Shown piece by piece: positions 6,833-15,641 of a stretch of 18,897 nt of DNA. The stretch spans positions 1-18,897 of the forward strand of contig JBEKUI010000062.1 in the NCBI GenBank assembly GCA_049515175.1. The letters run 5' to 3'. Numbering within the stretch: position 1 is the first letter of the stretch; every line of letters begins with the position of its first letter. Under the pieces are notes generated by a model, which worked only from the letters and a program-made list of their open reading frames with translations, did not search any database and had not been told where the DNA came from. A program made the position numbers and the translations under genes. The DNA comes from JACQNR01 sp049515175 (lineage in GTDB: Bacteria; Acidobacteriota; Terriglobia; UBA7540).

Positions 6833-7693
6833 ATGACTGAACTGAACTTCGGAGCGTTCTTCGCGAATTCTCGCCAGCGCCTCACAGAGCTCCACGTGCT
6901 CTCGGGAGCGCCGGCGTGGGCTGTCTCGCTGGAGGATTTCTCAAGGGCAGTATGGGAAGGCATCCAGCCTGCGCTCGCCCAACACGCCGGGTCCGTTCCT
7001 GATCTTCTCAAGAAGATCCGGGCCGAGGAACTGGCTCTGGCGCTAGCCTGCGCGCAGGGGAACGATCGGGCCTGGGAAGCGTTCAGTTTTGGTTACCGGA
7101 ACGCGGTTTACGAGGCGGCCTGCGCCTTCACCTCTGACATTACGGCAGGGCGCGAGCTGTCGGACTCGCTGACGGCGGAGCTTTACGGTCTGGAAGCCGA
7201 GAATGGCGCGAGGATTTCCAAGCTCTCTTATTACCACGGGCGCAGCAGTCTAAAGACTTGGTTGCGCGCCGTGGTCTATCAGAAATTCGTGGACGAATAC
7301 CGCGAGCGGATGCGCCTCGAGCCATTGCCGGATGATCTGCCGGCAGCCGCCACGGAAAGGGCGTCTTCCGGCCAGGACGAGGAGCGTTACGCACGGATGC
7401 TGGGAGAGGCCGTGACTGCCGCCCTCAGCGAAGTCCCGCCGGCCCATAAGCTCTTGCTCAGTCTGTATTACATTCAGCGGCTGACCCTGAGACAGATCGG
7501 GCGAATCACGGGGGAACACGAAGCCACGGTCTCCCGCCACATGGATGGTCTTCGCAAAAAGATGCGCAAAAGGATTGAGGACTACCTGCGGAAGACCAAG
7601 AAATTGAGTGCCTATGAGATCGAGCGCTGCCTGAATTTCGATTCGCGTGGGGCCCTGTTCAATCTCGACAAGGAGTTGAAATCGGAAGAATAA
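6833..7693 (+). CDS. Sigma-70 family (ECF-like) RNA polymerase sigma factor
   Basis: 286 residues. Sigma region 2 spans about 70-165: ALACAQGNDRAWEAFSFGYR, then RELSDSLTAELYG, then SLKTWLRAVVYQKFVDEYR, the helix that reads the -10 element. Region 4 spans about 190-255, with ALSEVPPAHKLLLSLYYIQ and a helix-turn-helix at 217-240 (LTLRQIGRITGEHEATVSRH) that contacts the -35. Regions 1.1 and 3 are absent, as in ECF sigmas. Unusual are a roughly 65-residue N-terminal extension and a 30-residue C-terminal tail (KKLSAYEIERCLNFDSRGAL). The protein directs RNA polymerase to a dedicated regulon. The next gene encodes a zinc-finger membrane protein that is probably its anti-sigma factor. ATG at 6833 is preceded by a GAGGGG. 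Confidence 0.88.
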   Translation: MTELNFGAFFANSRQRLTELHVLSGAPAWAVSLEDFSRAVWEGIQPALAQHAGSVPDLLKKIRAEELALALACAQGNDRAWEAFSFGYRNAVYEAACAFTSDITAGRELSDSLTAELYGLEAENGARISKLSYYHGRSSLKTWLRAVVYQKFVDEYRERMRLEPLPDDLPAAATERASSGQDEERYARMLGEAVTAALSEVPPAHKLLLSLYYIQRLTLRQIGRITGEHEATVSRHMDGLRKKMRKRIEDYLRKTKKLSAYEIERCLNFDSRGALFNLDKELKSEE

Positions 7694-7730
7694 TCCGCAA
7701 GAGACGCGACGTGGCGCGTTCAAACCTTAG

Positions 7731-7767
7731 CGGGGCTGTACGGTGGGATGTGGGCACGCGAGCCCCG
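7731..7767 (+). repeat. Inverted repeat between sigma and anti-sigma genes
   Basis: CGGGGCT (7731-7737) and AGCCCCG (7761-7767) pair perfectly across a 23-base loop. It ends 22 bases before the GTG start of the anti-sigma gene, so it could tune translation or partial termination. Stem length is modest. Confidence 0.35.
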
Positions 7768-7789
7768 GTAAAGGAACGGGCAAGAAACC

Positions 7790-8992
7790 GTGAAGAATAG
7801 AAGCGAAGAAACATCCGAGGATCGGACGATCGGCAAGGCCGTCTCGGCGAGTCTGCGGGATGCTTCCCGCTCCCCAGCCGGCAAGTGCCTGGATACCGAA
7901 ACGCTGTCTGCCTTCTTTGATGGCAGCCTTGCGCGCAACGAGCGGGCAGCCTATGAGGACCACATCCTCACCTGCTTGCGCTGCCAAGAGGATCTGGCGG
8001 AGCTGGCACGGCTCGGCGATGTGGATGAGCCGCTAGCCTTGCTGGACGAGAGGGGCGCCCTCGTGGAGCAGAAGGCGACGGGGGGCGGGCTTCTTAGGCT
8101 CGCGTGGGCAATTCCCCTGCTGGCGGTGCTGGTTTTCATCGGCGTCTGGTTCCGCCAGGACATTGATCAATTCTTGCAAAGGCCAGAACAAACGGCCATG
8201 AAGGAAAGTCATCCCGAAGTCCTTCCTGAACAAACGGCAAAGTCCGCCAAGGAGCGAAAGCCTGAGGCCCTAACGGCGGCTGCGACGGAGAAAGCCTCCA
8301 AGGATCAACCGGAGTCCGCAGTGGCGCTTCCCGAGCCTTCTCCCATCCCGCCACGGCGAGAGGCGCGAGCCGGGACGCCTGCGATGACCATCACTGGAGC
8401 CGCCGCCAAAAGGGGTAAAGCGGCCGACGCCGGAGCCATCCTCACGCCGCGCGAACACGCCACACTTTCCCAAGCATCGAAGCCGGCGGAGCGCGTCCTG
8501 AATTACAGCGCCAGTGAGCTTGGGCCCATCGACCGGACGGCGGCGGCAGCCCCCGTCGCGCCGACTTCAGGCGAAGCGCCAAGCGCCGGGGCAGGTGCGA
8601 ACCTTGCCAAGGCCGGAGCCGCGCAGCTCACGGGTGTTACCGTTCGCGGTAATGCCCCGATGTTCAGTCCCCGGTGGCGCGTGAGCCGCCAGGGAACCAT
8701 CCAGAAGGCCGACGAGACGGGGGTTTGGGTGAACGTCCCGAGTGGCGTCCAGGATGATCTCTTCGAAATCGGTTTCGCCGGAGACGCGGCGGGCTGGATT
8801 GTCGGCCATGAAGGTACAGTGCTCCGCTCGACCGACGGCGGCGACTCCTGGCAGAGGGTTTCGCGTCCCACTTCCGAGGATTTGGTGCGCGTCAGCGCGG
8901 AGAGCGACCGCCAGGCGAAGGTCATGTCCCACTCCGGCAAAACCTTCATCACCACCGACGGGGGCAAGACCTGGAGACCCGCCTCGCCCTAG
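7790..8992 (+). CDS. Membrane zinc-finger anti-sigma-type protein with C-terminal Ycf48/BNR-like domain
   Basis: 400 residues from a GTG. The N-terminus has a ZAS/zf-HC2 zinc-finger pattern: C33, then H58-x3-C62-x2-C65 in YEDHILTCLRCQEDLAEL. One membrane helix at about 103-121 (AWAIPLLAVLVFIGVWF) places the rest outside the cytoplasm. A low-complexity Ala/Pro/Glu linker (about 130-290) follows. The last 105 residues hold BNR/Ycf48-type repeats: GWIVGHEGTVLRSTDGGDSW and GKTFITTDGGKTWRP. The zinc finger would bind and hold the sigma factor encoded upstream, while the propeller-like blades may sense or bind an envelope partner. Only two clear blades are visible, too few for a closed seven-bladed propeller, so it may be partial or oligomeric. 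Gap to the sigma gene is 96 bases. Confidence 0.85.
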   Translation: MKNRSEETSEDRTIGKAVSASLRDASRSPAGKCLDTETLSAFFDGSLARNERAAYEDHILTCLRCQEDLAELARLGDVDEPLALLDERGALVEQKATGGGLLRLAWAIPLLAVLVFIGVWFRQDIDQFLQRPEQTAMKESHPEVLPEQTAKSAKERKPEALTAAATEKASKDQPESAVALPEPSPIPPRREARAGTPAMTITGAAAKRGKAADAGAILTPREHATLSQASKPAERVLNYSASELGPIDRTAAAAPVAPTSGEAPSAGAGANLAKAGAAQLTGVTVRGNAPMFSPRWRVSRQGTIQKADETGVWVNVPSGVQDDLFEIGFAGDAAGWIVGHEGTVLRSTDGGDSWQRVSRPTSEDLVRVSAESDRQAKVMSHSGKTFITTDGGKTWRPASP

Positions 8993-9008
8993 GTTCTCCT
9001 CTTCAACC

Positions 9009-9017
9009 TGCTACAAT
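9009..9017 (+). promoter_or_regulatory. Possible extended -10 promoter for tilS
   Basis: TGCTACAAT lies 17 bases upstream of the tilS ATG and is identical to the extended -10 ahead of the URO-D operon. No acceptable -35 precedes it. The short distance leaves only a 10-base leader, enough for the AGGGGGAAG ribosome binding site. Confidence 0.35.
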
Positions 9018-9034
9018 GCGCCCAGGGGGAAGTC

Positions 9035-10453
9035 ATGTCCCGGAGTCACGACCTTTATCTGCGCTGGGCGCAGGAAATGCGGCGAAACGGCCTCCTGCGC
9101 GCGGGAGAACGTGTCGGTGTGGCGGTTTCAGGTGGCGCCGATTCGGTCCTTCTGCTTTTCTTCATGAAAGAATTGGCGCGCGCGTTGGGCCTGGTAATCT
9201 CGGCCGTGCATTTCAATCATCACCTGCGCGGCGCGGAATCCGACGAGGATGAGCGGTTCGTGAGCGCGATGGCTGCCTCTCTGGGCCTGGAATTCCTCCG
9301 CAGCGAAGCGGAAGTGGCTCGCGTGGCACGGGAGAGGCGGCGCAATCTCGAGGCGACGGCACGCGAACTCCGCTATCGCTTCTTTTTTTCTCTCGTCCGT
9401 CGCGGTCGGCTCGACAAGGTGGCCACCGCGCACACGGCCAACGATCAGGCGGAGACGGTTCTCCTGCGGCTGCTACGTGGCACCGGGCTGCACGGCCTGG
9501 GGGGTATCTTCCCGTCGCTTGAGGGAAAGATCGTTCGCCCCTTCCTCAGCTTGACGCGGCGGGAAATCGAAGGAGAACTTGCGCGGCGGGAGATTGCATT
9601 CCGCCAGGATTCCTCAAACCGCGATACACGCTTGCGGCGCAACAAGGTGCGGTTGGAAGTGCTGCCGTGGCTCGAAAAGGAATTCAATCCCGAAGTTGTG
9701 TCTCTGCTCAAGAACCTGGCCGACCGGGCGCGAGACGACGAGGAATACCTCGAGCAACAGGCCCGTGAACGCGCGCAGGCGTGGCGGGTGCGCGAGGGCG
9801 ATGAGGAGAGGATCCCTGCTCGCCCGCTGGCGGAGTTCCCCCGGCCGCTGGCGCGTCGCGTGGTCCGCCAGATGATTCTGGGCGTGCGCGGCGCACCTCA
9901 TGGGGTCACGCACCGCCAGATCGATTCCGTGCTCCGCCTCGCGGCGGAGGCCCAGAGTGGCAGACGGCTTGCCTTGCCCGGTCAACTGTTCGCGAGACGG
10001 GAATTCGAATGGCTTGTGATCGGGAGCGGGCCGCAGACTCCGGCGCCGGCCGAATACTCGTACCTCATCGAGGCTCCGGCTGCAATTGCTTTGCCGCCCC
10101 TGGGAATCATCCTGCAATTCAAAATTGTTGGGACCGAGGCAGCAGGAGAGGCGTATAATAAGGTGAGGGAGATTGGCCTGGACGCGCTCAAGTTGCGAGG
10201 TGAGCTGGTGGTTCGCAATTGGCGTCCGGGTGACCGTTTCCAGCCGGGCGGGAGCCACAAAACGCTAAAGCTGAAAGAGCTTTTTCGGCGGCAGCGGATT
10301 GCGGCCGAAAGGCGCGTGACGTGGCCGGTCTTGGAAAGCGGCAACGAGATCCTTTGGGTTCGAGGATTCCCGGTGGCGGCCTCGGTGGCACCCTCGAGAA
10401 CGACATCCCAGGTGCTGGTGATCAGTGAGGCGCCGATCAGGGCGGTCCGTTAG
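9035..10453 (+). CDS. tilS: tRNA(Ile)-lysidine synthase TilS
   Basis: 472 residues, the length of full TilS proteins with C-terminal domains. The N-terminal PP-loop ATPase has VGVAVSGGADSVLLLF, with the SGGxDS ATP-pyrophosphatase loop at residues 32-37. FNHHLRGAESDEDERFV and TAHTANDQAETVLLRLLRGT are the family signatures for tRNA and ATP binding. The C-terminal TilS domain is seen in NWRPGDRFQPGGSHKTLKLK and ELFRRQRIAAERRVTWPVLE. The enzyme joins lysine to C34 of the CAU anticodon of tRNA-Ile2, changing both decoding (AUA) and charging identity, and is normally essential. ATG at 9035 follows an AGGGGGAAG. It is the first gene of a block running tilS, hpt-like, ftsH, and its stop is 12 bases before the next ATG. 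Confidence 0.95.
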   Translation: MSRSHDLYLRWAQEMRRNGLLRAGERVGVAVSGGADSVLLLFFMKELARALGLVISAVHFNHHLRGAESDEDERFVSAMAASLGLEFLRSEAEVARVARERRRNLEATARELRYRFFFSLVRRGRLDKVATAHTANDQAETVLLRLLRGTGLHGLGGIFPSLEGKIVRPFLSLTRREIEGELARREIAFRQDSSNRDTRLRRNKVRLEVLPWLEKEFNPEVVSLLKNLADRARDDEEYLEQQARERAQAWRVREGDEERIPARPLAEFPRPLARRVVRQMILGVRGAPHGVTHRQIDSVLRLAAEAQSGRRLALPGQLFARREFEWLVIGSGPQTPAPAEYSYLIEAPAAIALPPLGIILQFKIVGTEAAGEAYNKVREIGLDALKLRGELVVRNWRPGDRFQPGGSHKTLKLKELFRRQRIAAERRVTWPVLESGNEILWVRGFPVAASVAPSRTTSQVLVISEAPIRAVR

Positions 10454-10465
10454 CGCAGGGGGGAC

Positions 10466-11047
10466 ATGAAGAAGCCTACGAGGAAACGCAATATCCGAGC
10501 CCGCACTGCAACATCCTCGAAGCCTGCCGACGGCGAGAAACTGCGAGTCCTTTTCAGCGAGGCGCAGATCCGGGGGCGCGTCCGGGAAATGGCCGGCCAG
10601 TTGAACCGCGAGTTCAAAGGCAAGACACTCCACGTGGTTGCCGTCCTCGAGAACGCGTTTGTCTTCACCTCCGACCTGATCCGGAAGCTGAAAGTCCCCG
10701 TTTATTGCAGCTTCGTGCGCGCCGACATCCGGGATAGTTCTCCCCGCGGCATCGCCACGCGCGAAATCACTTACACGCCGCCCGTGCAGGCTGCCGGCCA
10801 GGACATCCTTCTGGTGGAGGGGATCCTCCAGTCCGGCATGACGATGGATCATCTGTATCGCTATCTGCTGGGACAAAATCCCAGCTCGATTCGGACCGCC
10901 TCACTGGTTGAGAAGACGGATGAGCGCAAGGTGGATGTTCCGACGGATTATGTGGGCTTTAAGGCCAAAGGAAAATACCTGGTGGGTTACGGCCTCGGCT
11001 ACCAGGGGCGATACAAGAATCTCGCCTGCATTGCCACTCTGGGCTGA
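10466..11047 (+). CDS. HPRT-like phosphoribosyltransferase with degenerate active site
   Basis: 193 residues aligning by eye to hypoxanthine phosphoribosyltransferase along its length: VLFSEAQIRGRVREMAGQL, VVAVLENAFVFTSDLIRKL, DILLVEGILQSGMTMDHLYR, DVPTDYVGF and KYLVGYGLGYQGRYKNL. HPRT makes IMP/GMP from purine base and PRPP. Key residues differ. The pyrophosphate loop LKG is LEN (61-63). In the PRPP motif the second acidic residue is G119 and the catalytic Asp is Q122 (VEGILQSGMT instead of VEDIIDTGxT). The metal-binding Asp of LDY is G178, and the Arg that follows is K184. The purine-side residues K150 and Y162 are retained. It may therefore bind a ligand without normal catalysis. ATG follows AGGGGGG. 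In Bacillus subtilis, TilS and HprT have been reported to activate ftsH jointly; ftsH is next here too. Confidence 0.85.
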   Translation: MKKPTRKRNIRARTATSSKPADGEKLRVLFSEAQIRGRVREMAGQLNREFKGKTLHVVAVLENAFVFTSDLIRKLKVPVYCSFVRADIRDSSPRGIATREITYTPPVQAAGQDILLVEGILQSGMTMDHLYRYLLGQNPSSIRTASLVEKTDERKVDVPTDYVGFKAKGKYLVGYGLGYQGRYKNLACIATLG

Positions 11048-11130
11048 GGGCCCGGGGGGCGTAATCGGAAAGGGAAGTTCCTGCATCCAATAGGGAGCGG
11101 GCAGAGGCAAGAGGGAATGGAGGAAGCGCA

Positions 11131-13038
<1,908 letters not shown>

Positions 13039-13042
13039 GAAG

Positions 13043-13070
13043 AGTGTAAAGTGTGAAGGATGAAGTTTGG
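13043..13070. repeat. Seven-base-unit array between ftsH and folP
   Basis: Four consecutive 7-mers AGTGTAA, AGTGTGA, AGGATGA, AGTTTGG begin just after the ftsH stop. It includes the upstream in-frame ATG at 13060, which argues against that codon being the true folP start. Confidence 0.5.
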
Positions 13071-13125
13071 CGGGGATGCGCGTAGCCTTCCCCCTTGGTT
13101 TTTTGGTTTTGTTGACCTATCCACG

Positions 13126-14082
13126 ATGCCTTCACGTCCACTGCTGGAATTAGCCATCAAAGACCGACGAACGCGAGTGGGTGAGCGGACGCTCGTCATG
13201 GGCGTGGTGAACGTCACGCCGGATTCCTTCTCGGATGGCGGGCGGTTTCTTGATCCTGGTCGCGCCATTGAACATGCCCTGGAACTGGCCAGGCAGGGCG
13301 CAGACTGGGTTGACATCGGCGGGGAATCGACACGGCCGGGTTCGAAGCCCGTCTCAGCCGAAGAGGAGTTGAGTCGTGTGCTGCCCGTGGTTCGCGAGCT
13401 GCACCGCCGGCGCCCTGGACTGCCGATCTCGATCGATACGACGAAGGCCGAGGTCGCGGAGGCGGCCGTGCTCGCGGGCGCGAGCGTCATCAACGACGTG
13501 AGTGGTCTGCGCTTCGACCCGCACCTGGCCGAAGTGGCGCGGCGCCATCGAACCCCGCTCATCCTGATGCATCTGCGCGGGCGGCCGGAGACGATGCAGC
13601 AGGAGCCGTTCGCACGCTCCATTTGGCGCTCGTTGCGCGAAGGGCTGGCTGGCTCCATCCGCCGCGCGCTGGCCGCCGGCGTGCGCCACTCTCAACTCAT
13701 TATCGATCCGGGTCTGGGGTTCGGAAAATCGCGGAGGCAGAATTTTGAAATTCTGGCACACCTCGACCGCTTGCAGGACTTTGGTTTGCCCATCATGGTG
13801 GGCACATCGAGAAAATCTTTCGTGCAAGCGGTGAGCGCAGGTGAGGGTTTGGACCCGCAGCGGGGCCGCGGCCATGCGTGGCCGCTCACCCGTGGTGGGA
13901 GAACGCGGAGCGCAGCCGAGCGAGCGCAGAGTTCCCCTCTACTCGCACTCGGCGATGCGGCTGCGGTCGCTGCCTCCATTCTCGCCGGCGCGCATATTGT
14001 GCGCGTGCATGATGTCGCCGCGGCACTTCCCGCCGTGCGGCTCGCCGACGCCATTCTCGCCGCCGGTTACAGCCGTCCGTAG
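13126..14082 (+). CDS. folP: Dihydropteroate synthase
   Basis: About 318 residues; TIM-barrel enzyme that condenses para-aminobenzoate with dihydropterin pyrophosphate to dihydropteroate in folate synthesis. Signatures run in order: GVVNVTPDSFSDGGRF, IGGESTRPGSKPV, SIDTTKAEVA, INDVSGLRFD, LILMHLRGRPETMQ, IIDPGLGFGKSRRQNFEIL, VGTSRKSF and HIVRVHDV. The usual sulfonamide target site is intact. An in-frame ATG at 13060 would add 22 residues unlike any DHPS and encoded partly by the seven-base array, so the ATG at 13126 is preferred even though no clear SD precedes it. Between GTSRKSF and the final helix (DAAAVAASILAGAHI) there is an Arg-rich stretch of some 35 residues, longer than usual and built around a GC palindrome at 13868-13885. 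Follows ftsH closely and is probably cotranscribed. Confidence 0.93.
   Translation: MPSRPLLELAIKDRRTRVGERTLVMGVVNVTPDSFSDGGRFLDPGRAIEHALELARQGADWVDIGGESTRPGSKPVSAEEELSRVLPVVRELHRRRPGLPISIDTTKAEVAEAAVLAGASVINDVSGLRFDPHLAEVARRHRTPLILMHLRGRPETMQQEPFARSIWRSLREGLAGSIRRALAAGVRHSQLIIDPGLGFGKSRRQNFEILAHLDRLQDFGLPIMVGTSRKSFVQAVSAGEGLDPQRGRGHAWPLTRGGRTRSAAERAQSSPLLALGDAAAVAASILAGAHIVRVHDVAAALPAVRLADAILAAGYSRP
13868..13885. repeat. GC-rich palindrome inside folP
   Basis: GCGGCCA and TGGCCGC pair perfectly across the four-base loop TGCG. It encodes part of the Arg-rich insert of the DHPS protein (GRGHAWPLTRG), suggesting a small inserted element. Confidence 0.5.
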
Positions 14083-14086
14083 TCTA

Positions 14087-14149
14087 TTGTCCGCGGCAGC
14101 AACGGCAATCGGCAGAGAGCCGCGGACAACGGGCAACCGACCACGGACA
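14087..14149. repeat. Degenerate array of seven-base units with a perfect inverted repeat
   Basis: From 14094 the bases fall into eight 7-mers: CGGCAGC, AACGGCA, ATCGGCA, GAGAGCC, GCGGACA, ACGGGCA, ACCGACC, ACGGACA. In addition TTGTCCGCGGC (14087-14097) and GCCGCGGACAA (14119-14129) are a perfect 11-base inverted repeat around a 21-base loop. It fills the folP-glmM gap and could serve as a folP terminator. Confidence 0.6.
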
Positions 14150-14158
14150 GAGTCGCGG

Positions 14159-14167
14159 TGTTAGAAT
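14159..14167 (+). promoter_or_regulatory. Possible extended -10 driving a leaderless glmM transcript
   Basis: TGTTAGAAT matches an extended -10 (TG-n-TAGAAT). The expected start of transcription, about seven bases on, falls at 14174-14176, at the glmM ATG itself. No SD precedes that ATG and no good -35 is visible. Confidence 0.35.
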
Positions 14168-14175
14168 CAAAGAAA

Positions 14176-15537
14176 ATGGCGAACAAACCTGAACTCTTCG
14201 GCACCGACGGCGTGCGTGGCGTCGCCGGGCACTATCCCCTCGACCGCGCGACGATCTGGAAGCTCGGCGGGGCGATTGGCCGCGTGCTGGGCGGCGAGCG
14301 GGCGCCGCGGGCCGGGCAAGTTCTGCTGGGCGAGGACACGCGCGAATCGAGCGCCTGGATTTCGCGCACTCTCGCCGCCGGGCTGCGAGCCAGTGGTCTG
14401 ACGGTGACCTATGCCGGAGTCATCACCACGCCCGGAGTGGCGTTTCTCACTCGTCATCACGGGTACGCGGCCGGGATCGTGGTCTCCGCCTCGCACAATC
14501 CGTTCGAAGACAATGGGATCAAGGTTCTCGCCTCCTCTGGCCGCAAACTCGCCGAGGCCGTCGAGCTCGCGATCGAGCGCGAACTGACGGAGACAGATGG
14601 CACGCCCGCCGAATCCGCTGTGGCACCCCTCGTGCCGAGCACGGCAATCCTCGGTGATTACCTCGACTACCTTGTGGGGCTTGCGGGAGATCTCTCGCGC
14701 CTCGCGCCTCTGCGCGTGGTCGTGGACTGCGCGTACGGGGCCGCTTCGCAACTGGCCCCCCAGCTTCTGGCCCGCCTGGGAATCAAGACATGCGCGCTCC
14801 ACGCCGAACCGAACGGCCGAAACATCAATCTGGATTGTGGCTCGCTCCATCCCGAAAAGATGCGAAAGGAAACGCGCTCCTGCGCTGCCGATCTGGGCGT
14901 GGCGTTCGACGGCGACGCCGACCGCGCAATCCTTGCCACGCGCGAAGGCCGCCTCATCGATGGCGACCACGTGCTCTACGCCTGCGGCCTCGATTTCCAC
15001 GCGCGCGGCGAACTGAAAGGCCGGTGCATCGTGGGCACCTTGATGTCGAACCTGGGCCTGGAATTGGCGCTTGCCCGTCATGGCTTGAGCCTGAAACGCA
15101 CGGCGGTCGGCGACAAGTACGTGCTCGAGGAAATGCTGCGCTCGGGCATCAACCTGGGCGGCGAGCCGTCCGGCCACATCATTTTCTCTGACATTTCGCT
15201 GGCCGGCGACGGCTTGATCACCCTGATCCGGATGCTGCGATTGCTGGGGGAAAGCAGGAGTTCCCTGGAGGAACTGACGCAAGGGCTGAGGCAGTTTCCT
15301 CAGATCATTCGAAACGTGCGGGTGCGAGAGAAACCACCGCTCGAATCTATTCCCTCGGTCGCGGAGGCCATCGAGCGCAGCCACGAGGAGTTTGGCGAGC
15401 GTGGCCGCGTCGTCGTGCGCTACTCGGGGACGGAAAAGCTGGCGCGGGTGATGGTGGAGGCCGAGGAAGCGGAAGCCGTCGAGCGCCACGCGGCGCGCAT
15501 CGCCCAGGCCATCGAGGCCGCGTTGGGCACGCACTAG
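14176..15537 (+). CDS. glmM: Phosphoglucosamine mutase GlmM
   Basis: 453 residues, the standard length. It interconverts glucosamine-6-phosphate and glucosamine-1-phosphate, feeding UDP-GlcNAc for peptidoglycan and outer-membrane glycans. The protein opens with PELFGTDGVRGVAGHYPL. The phosphoserine loop is SASHNPFEDNGIK, active serine at residue 106. The magnesium loop is DGDADR (245-250), the sugar loop GGEPSGHIIF and the phosphate-binding motif RYSGTE (415-420). All catalytic features are intact. The family alignment starts at the ATG at 14176; a GTG at 14158 in the same frame lies within the putative promoter and adds only six residues. The gene lies 93 bases after folP, a neighbourhood also seen in other Acidobacteriota. 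Confidence 0.95.
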   Translation: MANKPELFGTDGVRGVAGHYPLDRATIWKLGGAIGRVLGGERAPRAGQVLLGEDTRESSAWISRTLAAGLRASGLTVTYAGVITTPGVAFLTRHHGYAAGIVVSASHNPFEDNGIKVLASSGRKLAEAVELAIERELTETDGTPAESAVAPLVPSTAILGDYLDYLVGLAGDLSRLAPLRVVVDCAYGAASQLAPQLLARLGIKTCALHAEPNGRNINLDCGSLHPEKMRKETRSCAADLGVAFDGDADRAILATREGRLIDGDHVLYACGLDFHARGELKGRCIVGTLMSNLGLELALARHGLSLKRTAVGDKYVLEEMLRSGINLGGEPSGHIIFSDISLAGDGLITLIRMLRLLGESRSSLEELTQGLRQFPQIIRNVRVREKPPLESIPSVAEAIERSHEEFGERGRVVVRYSGTEKLARVMVEAEEAEAVERHAARIAQAIEAALGTH

Positions 15538-15641
15538 CCGGGCTTCGCCGCGGGCCTGCCCGAGGTGGGCTTGTACAACCCTTGTGGGGGGTGCATCATC
15601 GTAGCAGCAGGTGGACAACCACCCCAGCTGCGAGGTGCACT

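Noticed and set aside
13060..13125. Upstream ATG start for folP
   Set aside because: The 22 added residues do not resemble DHPS and derive partly from the period-7 array; spacing to a GAAGG is too short. Not fully excluded.
14167..15618. Long minus-strand open frame (483 codons) opposite glmM
   Set aside because: GC-rich genes often leave an antisense frame open. The glmM reading has every catalytic motif, while the antisense product has no recognisable domain.
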